Positions 26,518 through 39,460 of a DNA stretch of 64,000 nucleotides are shown here, piece by piece. The position numbers and the translations under genes are program-made. The stretch comes from Typhlomys cinereus (taxonomy: Eukaryota > Chordata > Mammalia > Rodentia > Platacanthomyidae). Positions within the stretch are counted from its first letter, which is position 1; every line of letters starts with the position of its first letter. The stretch is taken from NCBI GenBank assembly GCA_023101885.1, contig JALPQD010000404.1:1766470-1830469 (forward strand), in the 5' to 3' direction. Under the pieces are notes generated by a model. The model did no database searches. It saw only the letters and a list, made by a program, of their open reading frames with translations, and was not told where the DNA came from.

Positions 26518-27646
26518 CTATTCTATTGAGTTTTTTATCATAGCTTCTGAAATTTCGAATTTCGAGACAATATTTTTTCAATCTTGAAAAGTCAAAGATA
26601 TAACTCCCTGTTTCCTGCCATACGAATAGGAATCGTTTCCTTCATCCACCTGGTTAACATGGGTTGGCTCTAATATGGGCAGCTTGTTGTGGTGCAGCCT
26701 TATTCTTGCAAAACCATCCCTTATAATGAAAGACACATAGAAGATATTCTCCACAGTAGGAGAGAATGAATTTGGATCAATTACGAACTCAAAATAGGGC
26801 ACAGGAGTATCAGGACACTTCTTACAGTAGGTTTGCAACAATTCTAAGATTCTCTTCACTTCTTTTCTGTCGTGTCTTCATTAGCATTCGGGTCAAGCTT
26901 CCTCAACTTGGTGGACATATGCCCATTTCCTTCCATTCTGCGAGCTCTGCGGTGATTCTCCAGCTGGGGCCTCCTTGCAGAGCGTTCTGACTTGAATGAG
27001 CCAAAGATAAAGTGGAACGTCTGGGCTCGCAGGATCCAGGACTTGGCTTCCTTCTGCAGGGTTCCCCGAAGAAAAGGGCTTCGCTCTCATCGCAGTCACT
27101 CAGATCCTTGCCCTTGTCTTTCATCCAATTCAGGCTCATAAATGCAGAGAGAACGTCACAAAACGCAACGTGATTAAAAGCGCTCATGTGGGAATTTAAA
27201 TGCTTTGCTTTTTCTTTAGCCAAGTCCGCGGCCAAAACCAGGAGCTGGGCGTCGAGGGCCGCTTCCCTCGTCCGGCTCACCCCTTCAAACAGGACATTGG
27301 CTTCCTCCAGGGCCTCGGTGAGCAAGTCGCTGGCCGTGTTGACGACGTCTTTGTGATTCTGCTGCAAGCTGTGGATGAGCTGCCTGTACTGCCTGCAGAT
27401 GCTGCGACACTTCTTCTGGGTCCACTGCCTGGTCCAGCAGGTCGGGGTACTGGCAAGGCATCCGCGACCAGAGCTCAGCGGAGTAGGGGCAGAGCAGCAC
27501 CGGCGCCTCCCGCTGCGGCGGCTCTTCTTCTTCCTCCACCGGACGCCCCGAGCACGGGCGAGCGGGGATGGCTGCTGCGGCGACGGCCTAGCGAGCTCCT
27601 CGAGGCTCGCTTCGCCAGTCTTCAGCAGCGGCTGCTCTTCAGCCAT
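26518..27646 (-). pseudogene. EID3: EID3 (NSMCE4B) retrocopy, broken (left arm)
   Basis: EID3 is the intronless germline paralogue of NSMCE4A, a kleisin (Nse4) subunit of the SMC5/6 complex in the nucleus that also restrains CBP/p300. The start at 27,646 gives [19 protein letters not shown]. The conserved core follows: [34 protein letters not shown] and [19 protein letters not shown]. The C-terminal domain shows [17 protein letters not shown] and [14 protein letters not shown]. Lesions include compensating shifts before about 27,412, a lost base near 27,070 (FFW to FFG), a lost A in the run near 26,866, and W to stop (TGA) at 26,578-26,580. There are no introns. The parent locus must lie elsewhere. 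Confidence 0.9.
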
Positions 27647-28566
27647 GCTGACTGACAGCGCGGAGCGCTCAGCTCGCCCAGGCTGGGGAAGATCCCAACC
27701 CGCGGTGCAGCGGGGACAGTCGTTGACCGCGCGCCCACCAGCACGCACGCTGCATTTGCCTGGCCCAACAGTTTAATATTTAAGAAAATTGTTATTATTG
27801 GAAACAGACTATGGTGTCATTTATTTCACAGAGAAGAATTTTGATCTTTAGAACTTGAGTTTGTGTAAATTTTGATTATTATTAACACATTTTGAAACAT
27901 TTGATGTCAACAAACAATTTGGAATTCAAGAAATTATACGATATCACTAAAACGGTATTATACCAGAATGAAAATTATTCTTATTAAGAAATAATCCAAA
28001 TTAATATTATTTGTAAATTTATTGATGTCCAAATATATTTCTGGAGCAAAAAATTTTGGGGGTTTAGCATTTTAAAATGACTCTTTTTTTTCCTTCTTCC
28101 TTTAGAAAATTCTGAGAGTTAGTGTATATTACAGAAAGAATTGCTAGAAAGCTTGTGGATTAGTAAATGACAGAAGGCTTTAAAAGCACTGCTGCAGGAG
28201 CTATGGAGGAAATAACCCCAATAGTAATTAGAATTCAACAGTGTTTGTCCAGGTATCATTAGACAATTACTCCAACTATTAGTTACATATTAACCCTGCA
28301 ATAAATAGCTGATTAAGAAATTGTTACCCTGTAATAAACAGTTAGAATCATGACACAACTTTTGGAAAATTTTTACCTTTAAAAGAAAACTTAGAAAATA
28401 GGGCTTGAAACACAGAAAGTACTAAGTCATGATATTAAACATTGTCAAAGAGAAATCATAACTAGTTGTAGTTAAAACCTTTGTGCATGTAAAAATAGCT
28501 ATGCATATTCATACATACTTAGACACAGAAAAGTATTTCAGGATGATTTCGATTTTTAAATTTTTA
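27647..28566. other. 5' flank of EID3 copy (left)
   Basis: A CpG-containing 130-base leader (to about 27,775) is shared with the right arm upstream of EID3, then comes AT-rich sequence mirrored at 53,001-53,760. The junction near 28,520 is where the right arm has an extra 1.9 kb. Confidence 0.5.
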
Positions 28567-28580
28567 AAAATTTATTTAAT

Positions 28581-28662
<82 letters not shown>

Positions 28663-28893
28663 GGAAGCACTCTGTGTCCCTGTGGAGGACCAAATGTGAC
28701 TTCAGGAATCATCCTGGATTGCTTCTGCCTCCTTCTTGCTTCTCTCTGGGATTTCCCTGGTGCTGCACACCATGGTCAGAAATGCAGGCTGTCTCTGTTT
28801 CCACCTGGCATTTTTACATGGAACCTGGAATGGGAACTCAGGACTCTCTGCTTGAAAGACAGTCTTAAGCCATGAACCATCTCTCCAGCCCAA
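28567..28893 (-). mobile_element. B2-superfamily SINE with (TG)n(GA)n
   Basis: A reversed SINE with its head near 28,890. It ends on the 3' side in (TG)n (28,580-28,605) followed by (GA)n (to 28,659). The mirror SINE at 50,797-51,062 has only (AC)n, so the (GA)n part differs between the arms. Confidence 0.85.
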
Positions 28894-30239
28894 TTTTGTT
28901 ATTTTTTGAGAGAGCAACTCATGTAAGCCCAAGCTCACCTGAACAGGTAACTAGCCAAGATGACTCCTCTTACCAGAGCTGGGATTATAAAAAAATTAAC
29001 ATCATGTACCATTTATGTAGTGTGTGCATAAATTCAAGAGCTTTGTGCATGGCAAATAATCCCTCTTCCACCTGTAGTGCCTGAGGAAGTGCTGTGCTTC
29101 CATGACTGGATAAAGTGGAGACTTCAACAAAAATGTTGCTCTCTCCTATTTCACCCTAAAATGATACCGAGAGGACCACTTACTGTGAAAAGATGCAGGA
29201 TGGGGAGAGGCCTCCATGCAAAACTGCTCCAAGAATCCTACATCCAATGTTTACCATCCAGAAAGGGTACAGTGCCAACTAGTCCAAGTTCCTCCCCAGT
29301 CCATGTTTCAGCAACAAATATGGGGACACAAGAAGGGATATGTATCAAGGGTAGGACACAGATACTAATCATAATGACTGGGAAAATTGCTGCAAGCTTG
29401 AGGTCAGTCTGAGCTACAGAGTGAATTCTAAGACAGTTGAGTAGAGTGAGAACCTGTATATGGATGAAAAAGGGTGAGAGGTTGCAAAACAGAGGCACAG
29501 ACTTACATAGTCATGGGTGTTTTGGAAGCTTTCTGATGCTGCCCATTCCCTGCTCTCTTGAATGTCCAGGATCCTTATCTCTGCTTCCTGTGACTAAGGG
29601 ACCAGAACTCAACACTAGTAGCAGGCTTGTTCTAGGAAAATCTAGTACTGTTCTGAGCTTCTAGAACACTCACAAGCCTCTACTGGAGATGCTTCTGCCC
29701 ATCCCCACCCCCCACATACACACAGTTGTTGTCTTTCTGATCACATTTCCAACCCCAAGAAGAAGGCTAGTTGCGACAGCCAAGAGCTGCAAAGATGCCA
29801 GGCAAAGATGGAGACGTGACAGCAGACATGGAGGAGTGGTGCTCGCATGACAAGATTTGCACACTCAGATGTAAAGCTGCACAGTGGTACTGCAAATGGG
29901 GAGGGGAGAGGCAGTGTCCTCTGACATGCATACAGGATTATTACTTCCCTAACTTAGCTCAGGAAGCTACCCCAAAAACTCACCATTTCTGGCTTCAGTA
30001 GCATAAAGTGTCTTCACTTGAATCTCCCCCAAACAGACTGTCATTGAAGACCTGATCCGTGGTCAGTGCTCTTCTTTTTCAATGTTAATTCTTCAGATTG
30101 CTAAAGACTGCACCCCTTTCTCACCACTACACTAACTCCCCACATTATAAAGTCACTTCTCCCTTACATTCCCATCTCCTTGTCTAAGGAGTTGCCTACC
30201 CCCTCAGACCCCTGGAGCCCCTCACACCATCCCGTGGAA
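28894..30239. other. Unrecognised arm sequence
   Basis: Non-coding sequence mirrored at about 49,070-50,790. Short open frames occur on both strands and are shared by both arms (for example 29,077-29,412), but I recognise no protein family. Confidence 0.4.
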
Positions 30240-30700
30240 GTTTGTGCTCTCTCAGGGAGTCACATCCTCCTTTAGACACTGTCCTCAAGCCTTCAGTCCA
30301 TGGAATCCACTGTGTGGACAGTATTTCCTGCCTCACACACCTTCTCCTACCATATACCCTGTTATCCCTCACCCATCCTTAGAGACAACTTCAGATGCGT
30401 CTTCCATACTTGTTACCCTGGTGCAGACACAGCCTCTGGAGTCCTTTGATAGGCCAACCACTATCTTGCCAATTGCTACCCTAAGTGCTGCTCACTGGCC
30501 CTGGCATCCCTTTCTGCACAGTGAATCAAGTGGCACACATTGTCCCTCTCCTGATTTCCTGATAACAAAAGTGATGGATGGAGGGATTTAAAGAAGCTGA
30601 GCATCTACAAACCAATTCCTTTCTTTTGTTGTGGTCCTACCTCACTGGCCAAAAGGGGTGACATCACTCCATTCTTCAGAAAAATAAAGGTGAGACTTCT
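30240..30700 (-). repeat. Unclassified dispersed repeat (also at 45,380 and 48,590)
   Basis: AGTGCTGCTCACTGGCCCTG and GAAAATAAAGGTGAGACTTC-type blocks recur in reverse at 48,590-49,070 (its mirror) and in a third, more diverged copy at 45,380-45,840. No coding features are seen. Confidence 0.55.
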
Positions 30701-30948
30701 GATTGGGTTCTGTAAAGTCCCACAGGGAAAATGTGATTGGGAATGGAACCTGGGGCTCTGCATCCCCTAGGTACACTCTCTACCACTGAACTCATCCTTG
30801 GAGGACAGTCTGATAGCATATGAAGAGCCTGTCCAAAACCTGGAAAACTGAGTTCTAGCCTTAGAAGCTCACATGGTGAAAGGAGAGAAGTGACTTCTGA
30901 ATATTATCCTCTGACCTCTACTTAATATCCCTGGAATGTATACATGTT

Positions 30949-30951
30949 CTC

Positions 30952-31021
<70 letters not shown>
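30949..31021. repeat. (TC)n microsatellite
   Basis: About 70 bases of CT repeats with one CCC interruption. The mirror (AG)n is at 48,315-48,380. Confidence 0.95.
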
Positions 31022-31025
<4 letters not shown>

Positions 31026-31084
31026 TCCCACAAATATATAAATCCAGTGAAATAAAATCACCTTTTCCCTTTCAACATTTTTCT

Positions 31085-31245
31085 GGGGGGTTGGGGAGGA
31101 TATTTTAGGGTGTTACTAAGTTACCCAGGATTGGCCTTGAGCTCACTGGGAGTCTAACCGTGCTTCAACTGAACATGCTTCCTTCTGCTTCATCCTCCAG
31201 AGCTTTTGGGATTATGGAACTCTACCACCATGCTTGATTGAGTAG
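31085..31245 (-). mobile_element. B1-like SINE
   Basis: Reversed Alu/B1 order: TTACCCAGGATTGGCCTTGA, CTCACTGGGAGTC, TTTTGGGATTATGGA, CACCATGCTTGA. It mirrors 48,090-48,240. Confidence 0.65.
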
Positions 31246-31510
31246 GTGAGTATAATACTTAGGTTTCAGACGCATTATCTTTTTTAACTTAAAGAGCAAT
31301 GAAGGACATATCTAAAGCAGAAGAGAAAAGAAGGGCTATAGCCACTGAACACAGCCACTCCTGAAAGCTAGCATCCTGTTTTAACCACTCATCTGGAGGT
31401 GGGCCCAGGCATAAAAGTACTTTTCTAGGTCAGGAACTTTCACATCTAGTTTTTAGGGTTTTGGAGAGATACTACTGCAGACAGAGAGAGGGGATGGGGA
31501 GTAAAGATTA

Positions 31511-31610
31511 GTGAGGGTGGTGGCACATGTTTGCAAATCCTGGCCTGGGGAGACCCAGGAAATAAGGATGTCATTGACCCAAATTGGCCTAAAAAAGAAA
31601 GCTTTTCCAA
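31511..31610 (+). mobile_element. B1-like SINE fragment
   Basis: GGTGGTGGCACATGTTTGCA with CCTGGGGAGACCCAGG resembles the first half of B1. It mirrors 47,745-47,835. Confidence 0.5.
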
Positions 31611-31622
31611 ATAAAACATTTA

Positions 31623-31705
<83 letters not shown>

Positions 31706-31841
31706 GGGGCACAGACAGAGATAGAGAATTGGAGACATAGTTCAGGGAAGAATGCTTAGATAGTAGGCAGGGTCTCTATGATTCATTCCTAATTTCAAAC
31801 TCAGACACAGACAGAAAGACACATATACATACAGAGACAGA

Positions 31842-31885
<44 letters not shown>

Positions 31886-31900
31886 GAGAGACAGAGAGAG
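31623..31900. repeat. (GA)n, (CAGA)n and second (GA)n tracts
   Basis: (GA)n runs from 31,623 to 31,673, then (CAGA)n to about 31,706. A second (GA)-rich stretch spans 31,829-31,900. They mirror 47,661-47,725 and 47,466-47,543. Apparent proteins of R/E or L/S runs here are not genes. Confidence 0.9.
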
Positions 31901-32792
31901 AAGCTCACAGGGAAAGTACCTAATGAATGTAATCCAGCAATGCACAGGTTGGAATTGGACTGAGAAGCAGGAGGAAAGGGACAGAAAGATTTGCAGAGAC
32001 ATACTCACTTAGGAGAGAGAACAAGGGAAATACAAGTGTCCCATAGAAGGTTTGGGTTGCAGTTACCACACTTACACCCCCTTGCAATTCTCAAAAGCCT
32101 CACCTTCTGCTCCATGTGACTCAATTACTAGAAGCAACCCTAAATACTCAACGTTGGGTGGTATAAGGCCCCACCTCAGTGAGGACATAGCACAAGATAA
32201 CTTCTGTCCCGCTTACCAGCCCTAGCTACGGGATAACTGTTGCATGCCTTTAAGCTCCGTGCCTTCTTCCCTTCCTGACATAGGAGGCAAAGTAAAGGAG
32301 CAAAATGAGCCAATCTGAACCTCCCCAGAAGGTCTACAGACTATGGTCCTAATACCTTCACTCAGTCTGTGCTACTGTTTCTCACTATCTCTTGACATCT
32401 GTCTCCAAGTTCCTTTGGTTTTGTGTATATAAAATTCCCTTGGGCTTACAGAAGTAAGTGGGTGGAGAGACCAGACCCACAGATACAGATACACACGAGT
32501 GCTTTTCCACATCCCCCCCATGCCTCCAAACCTACTGTTAGGCAGTAGTTACCTGTAAAGTAAAACTTGGCAGATAAAAGAGTAACTCGCTGGGGATCCC
32601 TTGTCAATTATTGCCCCGGGCTCTTTTATTCACTGAAGGATATAAAGTCTGAAATAAAGGTACAGGCTACTAGTCAAAGCTAAAAGAGATGCAAGGAAGA
32701 AAGATCTCATGTTCTAAGATAGCCTGAGCTAACATACTTTCTAACCTCGAAAAAAAAAGTTAAAGATGTTGTTGGCAGATAGCTTCCATCCC
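31901..32792. other. Inner end of left palindrome arm
   Basis: Non-coding sequence mirrored at 46,576-47,465. The stretch 32,510-32,660 has features that might suit an LTR (GGCTCTTTTATTCACTG), but I see no paired LTR. The arm stops at 32,792. Confidence 0.45.
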
Positions 32793-32799
32793 CACTACA

Positions 32800-34472
32800 T
32801 AAAAAATATGAACAGAACTGTACCATTTTATTAAATATTCGACAAATAAAATAATGGGCTTTCAGATACATGTCGATATATTTTGTTCTCAAGTATTCCC
32901 CTCCTTTTTCTTGCCTACCCTTCTCTGGCTGGTTCTCTTTATTCCTGACAACGCTCTGCTGTCTTTCACATCACACGCATTCCAAGACCTGAGCTTTTCT
33001 TGTGTGATCAATTTCAAATGTTCAAAAGAATCACCTAATATTTAACCTTATCAAAGACCAGTGACATATTTTAAATTTCTCATCAGCCTTCACATCCTCT
33101 CCCTGAGAATGCTCCATGGGCCCCCATCCATTCCTCTGATGCAGGGGAAACTGGAAGTGTCTGTGTCCAGCTAGGGGTCTTTGTGTAGGGGGTGTCTCTA
33201 ATGAGGGTTTAGCTTGCTTATATATTAGACTGGCAATTACTGGGACTGAGAGGGTAGCATAGTGACAGTGCATGTTGGCATATGCAGCTTTCCGGGGTCC
33301 AGTCTCAGCATCCTCCAAAAGAGACTGTTATTTTACTTCCCATGGTGTATAGTATGGTAGACCTCAGAGATTCAGTGTTGAGCAAAGCAGACGCCCACAC
33401 ATCTCACAGTTCGGTGGGGGAGGCCAGAAAGTGTCACATGGAAGATTTGAAACTTAATGGGGGAAGCCATGGCAGCCCAAAGGCCGCTGTGATGTGCCTG
33501 TGGTACTGGTCCCTGGAGACCAGAAGGCAGGACTTCAGAGTGGTAATTTACAAACTAAGCAGATTAGCTTCTTTTGTTCAAATCTTCCAGTGTCTTCCAT
33601 TGAATTTGGGGTAGAGGTTCAGACTTTCGTTTTTTTGAACTCATCCCACCTGTGCTGCTGACCTCTTGCTATTTCGGCTCCCAGAACCCCCTCCTCCTTG
33701 AACCTCCACTACTACCGTCGCACAAGTGTGGAGATCAGATGGTAAAATTAGAAAATCAGGTCTCTCCTTCCATCGTGTGGGCTTGTGGGGATGTAACTTA
33801 GGTCTCTAGGTTTGCAAGCAGGTGTCCAATCCAGTGCCTAATCTCACCAGCCCGTCTCTGGGACTTTGCAGTGGCTATTCCCTCTACTTGGAACGCTCTT
33901 CCCCTGACTAATGATCCCACAGGTTATCCTGCCCTTTAAGATTTCATTATAATACTCTCCAAAGGGTTCGTGAGATGGTCCAGTGGGTAGAGCAGCTTCA
34001 GTATTACTCTGATTCCAAAATCAAACAAATATGCATCAAAGAAAGGGAATAATAGGCTAATTTCACAAATGAACAAAGAAGCAACAATCCTCAATAAAAT
34101 ACTCCATGAGACACTGGAGGAGGGGAGTTAATTTAGGGTCCAATGGATGATGTGAGTGTTCCAGAACCTTCCTTCGTTGTGGTATGGGCGCAGAGGGTGG
34201 TAACATGGTAGACTTTGGCAACTCTCATCCTCACTGCTTTGTAGAAAGAGTTTGGGAGTATTCCTTCTTTCTCTATTTTATGAAATAGTTTGAGAAACAG
34301 TAGTGTTAGTTCTTCTATGAAAGTCTGGTAGAAGTAGGCACTGAATCAATCTGGTCCTGATCTTTTCTTAGTTGGAAGATTTGTAATCACTGTTTCAATT
34401 TTATCACTTGTTATTGGTTTAAAGTATCTATTTCAAGTTGAGTCAATTTTGTTAAGTTATATGTGTTTAGGA
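32800..34472 (+). repeat. Direct-repeat unit 1 in the spacer (matches 43,190-44,864)
   Basis: GGGCTTTCAGATA, CATCAGCCTTCACAT, CAGACGCCCACACATCTCAC and many more blocks recur in the same order and orientation 10,390 bases downstream. It begins within 10 bases of the palindrome boundary and ends inside an L1. A degraded reversed B2 (33,735-33,852) and an L1 scrap (34,005-34,110) lie within it. Identity is about 95% by eye. Confidence 0.9.
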
Positions 34473-36895
34473 ATGTATCCTTTTACTTTAGATTATCCAA
34501 TATAAAAGAATATAATTTTTTTAAGTTTGTCCTTATGATTCTCTGGTATTTTCCGTGGTTTCCCCACTTTCATTTAATCTATTCAGGATCATTCCTTTGT
34601 TATGATGTAGGCATTTAATGATGTAAACTTTACTTTTAGGACTGCGTTCAGTGTGTCCCATAGGTTTTCGTAGGTTGTATCTTCATTTGTGTTGGCCTCA
34701 AGGATTTTTTAAATTTTTGTTTTATTTCTTCTTTGATCCATTCTTCATTGAAAAATGTATTATTTAGCTTCCCTGAATTTGTGTGGTTTCTGATGTTTAC
34801 TTTGTTGTAGATGTCTACCTTTATTTCATAAGGGTCAAATATTATGCAGGGAAAGATTTCAATTTTTCTCTACTTATGGAGGCTTGATTGGTGTCCTAGC
34901 ATATGGTCTATTTTTGAGAATGTTCCATGGGCTGCTGAGAAAAATATGTATTCTTTAGTGTTTGAGTGAAATGATCTTTAGATGTCTGTAAGGTCCATTG
35001 ATTTATGGTTTCATTAACTCCAATGTGTCTCATTTTTTTTGATCCATTGATCTGTGAATGGTGTGAGTGTGGTATTAAAGTCTCTTACTATCACTGTGAT
35101 TGGGTTGATTAGTTGTTTTGTCTCTTGTAATATTTGATGAATTTGGGTGCTCCTGTGTTTGGTGCATTTATGTTTAGGATTGGAGGATGCTCCTTTTGGA
35201 ACGTTCTCTCAGCTCCCCTGCTGATATTATTTATTCCCTTGAGGTTTTTGACATATTTATCTTTTTCTTCCATTTTGTGGATTCCTTTGCAATATTCTCT
35301 GTAACCCTGGCTTAGTGGTCATATAGTCTTTTAGACTGTTTTTGTCGTGGAATATTTTTCCTTCACCTTCTATTATGACCAAGAGTTTTGGTGAATAAAA
35401 TAATCTGAGTTGTCATTTCTATTCACTCATAACTTGTATTATGTCTCTCTAAGCCCTACTGGCTTTTACAATATGTATTGGAAGGTCATTTGTTATTTTG
35501 AAGGTTTGTCTCTGTATGTGACTTGTTCCTCTTGCCTTGCAGTTCTTAAGATCTTGTCTTTAATGTGTATATTTGGTGTGTGGCCTATCATATGCTGTGG
35601 GATATTTCTTTTCTATCCTGGGTATTTGGTGTTCTTTGTGCCTCTTTAATCAGGATGAGTATCTCTTTTTTCAGGACAGGGAAATTTTCCTCAATTATTT
35701 CCTTAAATATTCTTAATGAATCTTCCTCTTCTCAGCCCATTTCTGGGATACCCATGCTCTATATATTGGGCCTTTTGACGGTGTCCCAAATTTTCTGCAT
35801 GTTCTGTTCAAGTGTGTTTTCCAATTTGTCCGTTTCTCTGATTGACTTATCAACCTTTTCTATTTTGTCTTCCCGTCCAAATCTGTCTTCTGCATGATCA
35901 GTCTTATTTTCGAGATTCTCTGCTGAATTTCTTATTGCATTGTTTGAATTTTAGTTTCAGTGTTATTTCAACCTGGGCTTTTTTCTCTAGTGCTTCCATG
36001 TTTGTTTTCAGATCACCTTGGGTTTTCTTCAGTGTTTCTAGATATGTTTTCAAGTTCTCTACTTTCATTCTAATTGCATCTTGGTTTGTTTGTGTTTTCT
36101 TTGCTGAGTTGGTTGTGGTTTTTTCAAATTTGTTTAGGCATTTATGTATATTCTCTTAGAGCTGTTTGAACATATTTATAATTGATCTGTAGAATATATT
36201 GTCCAGATTATTTCTCTCTTGGATATCTTCCAACGAACTATACTCTGTGGGAGCTGAGACTTTGGGACTGGTAATCTTGGAAGGAGACATATTTTTCTTG
36301 TATTCTTGTGTTTGTTTTTTTTCCCCCTGTTTTTCCAACATGCATCTGTAATTCGGTGGTTGATAATTTTCTTTGATTGATAGGGCTACTTTACTTGAGT
36401 CTACTGCTTGAATTAGGATTTCTATATGTGTATACTGCTTTAAGGAGGGGTAGATGTTGATTGAAGTTTTCTCTGAAGTTACTGGATACTGATTCTTTGA
36501 TGGAATGGTTGTCTTCCATCTGGAATGCTGTTTTACAGTATGTAGCTGATGTTTGCAGTGTCTATTTTGCTTTTTGTTACTTATCAAACATTTGCGCATT
36601 TTTAGGTTTTTGCAATCTCGCCGCCCCCAATTCTGTGAGGTTCTCAAAGCCTTAGGATGGGAGCTTTTAGGTTGATCTGATTCTGGGTGAGCCTTGCTGA
36701 ATCACTGTACTCTGCATTCTGGCTTGTCGCTTCACTGCTTTTCTACTTTTCTAGGCTCCATCCTGTGAGGGTTCACCGTTGGACAAGACAATCCATTCAG
36801 GGAAGGACTACTGTATCTTGAAACTCACTATAGTGAGACTTATCCTTACCAGACATACCTGCATAATGACTAACATACTATCATGTCCCCCCCCA
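34130..36895 (-). mobile_element. Degenerate L1, minus strand
   Basis: On the minus strand, the ORF1 N-terminus and coiled coil lie between about 36,650 and 35,700. An endonuclease remnant is near 35,200 (NINAPNTGAP-like), the ORF2 middle is at 34,440-34,680, and the reverse transcriptase start LPTKKRSGPDG-like is near 34,370. It is cut off at about 34,130. Many stops are present. Confidence 0.75.
36156..36647 (-). pseudogene. L1 ORF1 N-terminal part
   Basis: A 163-residue open stretch with MSPSKITSPKVSAP and SLEDIQERNNLDNIFYRSI, the ORF1 head of an L1 subfamily different from the one at 2,988. Stops interrupt it just downstream. Confidence 0.6.
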
Positions 36896-36899
36896 GACT

Positions 36900-37210
36900 C
36901 AAGGAACTCAAGAGAGATAAGAACACACAGTGAAAACCTTCAGGACTAAAGCATCATAAGTGAAGGGAAATGCCCCTATCAGTGGGGTAGCCCAAAGAGA
37001 GGCACCTTGGTATGCCAAAGAGGCCTGAAACCCCACAAGAGAAAACAAGCCAGAGGAAACCCTGGGGTCCATAGAAGCAGACAGGCAGGAAGGTGGAAGG
37101 GAATGGGATGGATTGATGAAGGGATGTATAGGAGAGAGGGGAGATGGAGGAAAACAAGGATAAGTTCTTAATGTGCTTATGAAAAATAAAATAATAATTA
37201 AAAATGATAA
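36900..37210 (+). mobile_element. L1 3' UTR fragment
   Basis: CCCCTATCAGTGGGGTAGCC, GAGGAAACCCTGGGG and AGACAGGCAGGAAGGTGG are followed by ATGAAAAATAAAATAATAAT. This is a 3' end with an A-rich tail. Confidence 0.6.
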
Positions 37211-37774
37211 AAGTAAAAAAGTGTCTGTGCATTCACTGAGGTCAAAAGGTATCATTTCCAGTGTTGTCTGGCTGGAGGAGCAAGTTGATGCTTCCTATAT
37301 AAGTTTTCTGAAGTGACTATTATGCTGTCATGTTGACTAGAAGCTTTTTTCTCTTTATTGTTGTGGTTTGGTGTCATATCAGATCTTCTACCTGGAGTTA
37401 TTTCATATGTGTATATGATTAGCGGGTGGAGGGAGAACAAAGTAGATTGCAGGCATACCAGCAGGGCAAAGCAAAGGTAAGCAGCATTTGGGACCTCAGT
37501 TCTGAACAGGTAGGCTAAGGGCAACCTTGCCTTAGCTGTGGGGACCGCACAACAGGGGGAAGCAAAGTCGGATGGGGTTTTAACCTGTGCCTTTTTTTTA
37601 ATACAACAGTTTTACCCCTCTCCCTCCTTTTTTTTTTTTTCAAACTTTATCCCTCCTCCTTCCCACCTTTGTATTTTACATCGCCTGGAGCCACTTAGAT
37701 GTTGATTTGAAATTGTAGCATTTGGGCTGGCGGTATAACTCATTGGCACAGCTGGTAAATAAATGGAAATGGAA
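37211..37774. other. Unrecognised spacer sequence
   Basis: It contains a short poly-T run (about 37,628-37,641) and pyrimidine-rich scraps. No gene is seen. Confidence 0.4.
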
Positions 37775-39460
37775 AATTGTGTATTCATTGAGGTATCCTA
37801 GAGACAGAAAGGCAAATGCTACATGTTCTCTTAATATATGGATGCTACCATTGAACTTTCAGATTTTTGTACTTAACTATGCATACCTGTGACAACCATA
37901 AACCAAGAAAGGGACTATTAAGCACTAGGCAGGGGAAGGTGTCATAATCTTAAAGGTGTGGAGAGAAAATAACTTAGATAGGAAGAAGGTGGAAAATATT
38001 AAAGGGGGAAGGCTTAAGAAGTAAAGGGAAGTGAGGGTTTGGTGCACAGGAGGTGGTGAGAGAGAAATAAGTAGCCCTAAGTGTGTATGATATAGATAGA
38101 AACCTCCGATATTATCAATTAATCAAAAAATATAGATATAGTTAATACTTCACCCCAGAAGTCACAGGGGATTAAACAAAACATTCAGTGCTGGGTATGT
38201 GGCACCTCCTAATGTCAGAGAGTCACAAAGTTTTTCCCGAACCATATAGGTTTTACTGCCATTGCTATTGGTTGCTCTCTTGAACCTGGCAGTAAAACTC
38301 TATGTGCTGAACATATTATGTAATGATCAGAGGTTATGGAAAGATAAATAAACTGGAACTAGTTTGGGGTTTTCTTCCTTTCTGGCCGGATTTTCACAGT
38401 ACCAGAAGATTTTCATTAGGCTGATATTGGGAGAATGCTATGAACTGTATCAGCTCGCTGTGAATGCTTCAGCTGTAATAACAATCACCCAAGCAAGGGG
38501 TGTCCATTGGTACAATAGTGGTACCAATGTTATGGGGTAACCAATTGCTTTCTGGTTGGGGTAAACCTGATTTTCAATAGGAAAAATACATGTTTTGTAA
38601 TATAAAAGATGATAAGAATTTTTGGATGGCTAGTTCATAGGCTTTTTATGGAAAGAGTCTACTAGGGGTTAACCATGAGAACATTTTATCAACTGGTCAT
38701 ATATATACTTATCATTCCCACACATTGGGACAGCCCTTAGCCCTTGACTTAAGATTCATTTTGCAATGGAAGGGATTTGTTATAGAGAATCACAATGAGC
38801 CAAAGTGAAGAGAATCACTGGCCCTCTGAGAATCACTGACTGCTGAGCCCTAAGCAGGACATATTAGTCAAATCCCTCCAGAAGACTCAGGGAACACCAA
38901 GGGAGAGGGAGTAATAAGAATATCAGAACATGATATGAAAAAGGGTGTTGCCAGATTGCGTTTTTCTTACATAACAAAGCCATTGTATTCATGAAGTTAC
39001 TGAAACTGTATTTACTTCCTTAAAACTTAAGGGTTGGCCATATTGACATTTAATTCTGGAAGGAGAAAGATCTCATGAAGAAACATGCATCTCTGAGAGA
39101 TTACTGAGGGTTAATGTCAGATGGTGAAGGGAAGCCCATTTCCTTAATGGTGCACACACTGGTATATCATTCCTACTTCAGTAAATTCTGTGCTAAGACA
39201 GGCCACCCAGATGAAACTCAGTGGGCCACACATACAGAAAGATGTGAAAATAAGAGACTTGTTCAGAAAAAGGTGTGCATCGAGAAAATGGGATAGAGTG
39301 ATCCAGGTTAAATACTGAGATTTGATATAGTTTGAAATAAGAAGAGAAATTTTCTGGAGAATTCAGCTGAATCCCTTTAGCCAATTGTCTGTGCACTGGA
39401 AACTCTTGGGATTTAGGAAATACAAATATGTAGAACTTTTTTTTTCCTTTAGAGCCACTT
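37775..39460 (+). mobile_element. Old L1 3' end (Lx-like)
   Basis: The ORF2 end (GAGACAGAAAGGCAAATGCT) is followed by 3' UTR blocks known from older rodent L1s, such as GGTGTCCATTGGTACAATAG, ACTGCTGAGCCCTAAG and AGACTCAGGGAACACC. No open frame remains. Confidence 0.55.

Larger units (their letters stand above)
20883..32792. repeat. Inner part of left palindrome arm (pairs with 46,576-60,035)
   Basis: Successive blocks mirror the right arm in order: L1 pieces (about 59,040-59,345), the dispersed repeat (58,600), a guanine-rich block (58,200-58,520), EID3 (53,879), a SINE (50,797), three dinucleotide tracts, and a last match AGCTTCCATCCC at 32,781-32,792 against GGGATGGAAGCT at 46,576-46,587. 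A sampled 250-base stretch near 29,080 shows about 10 differences from its mirror. Confidence 0.93.

Noticed and set aside
26903..27748. 281-residue minus-strand frame as a functional EID3
   Set aside because: The second half loses the EID3 frame after a one-base deletion near 27,070 and the C-terminal domain is in other frames with an extra stop.
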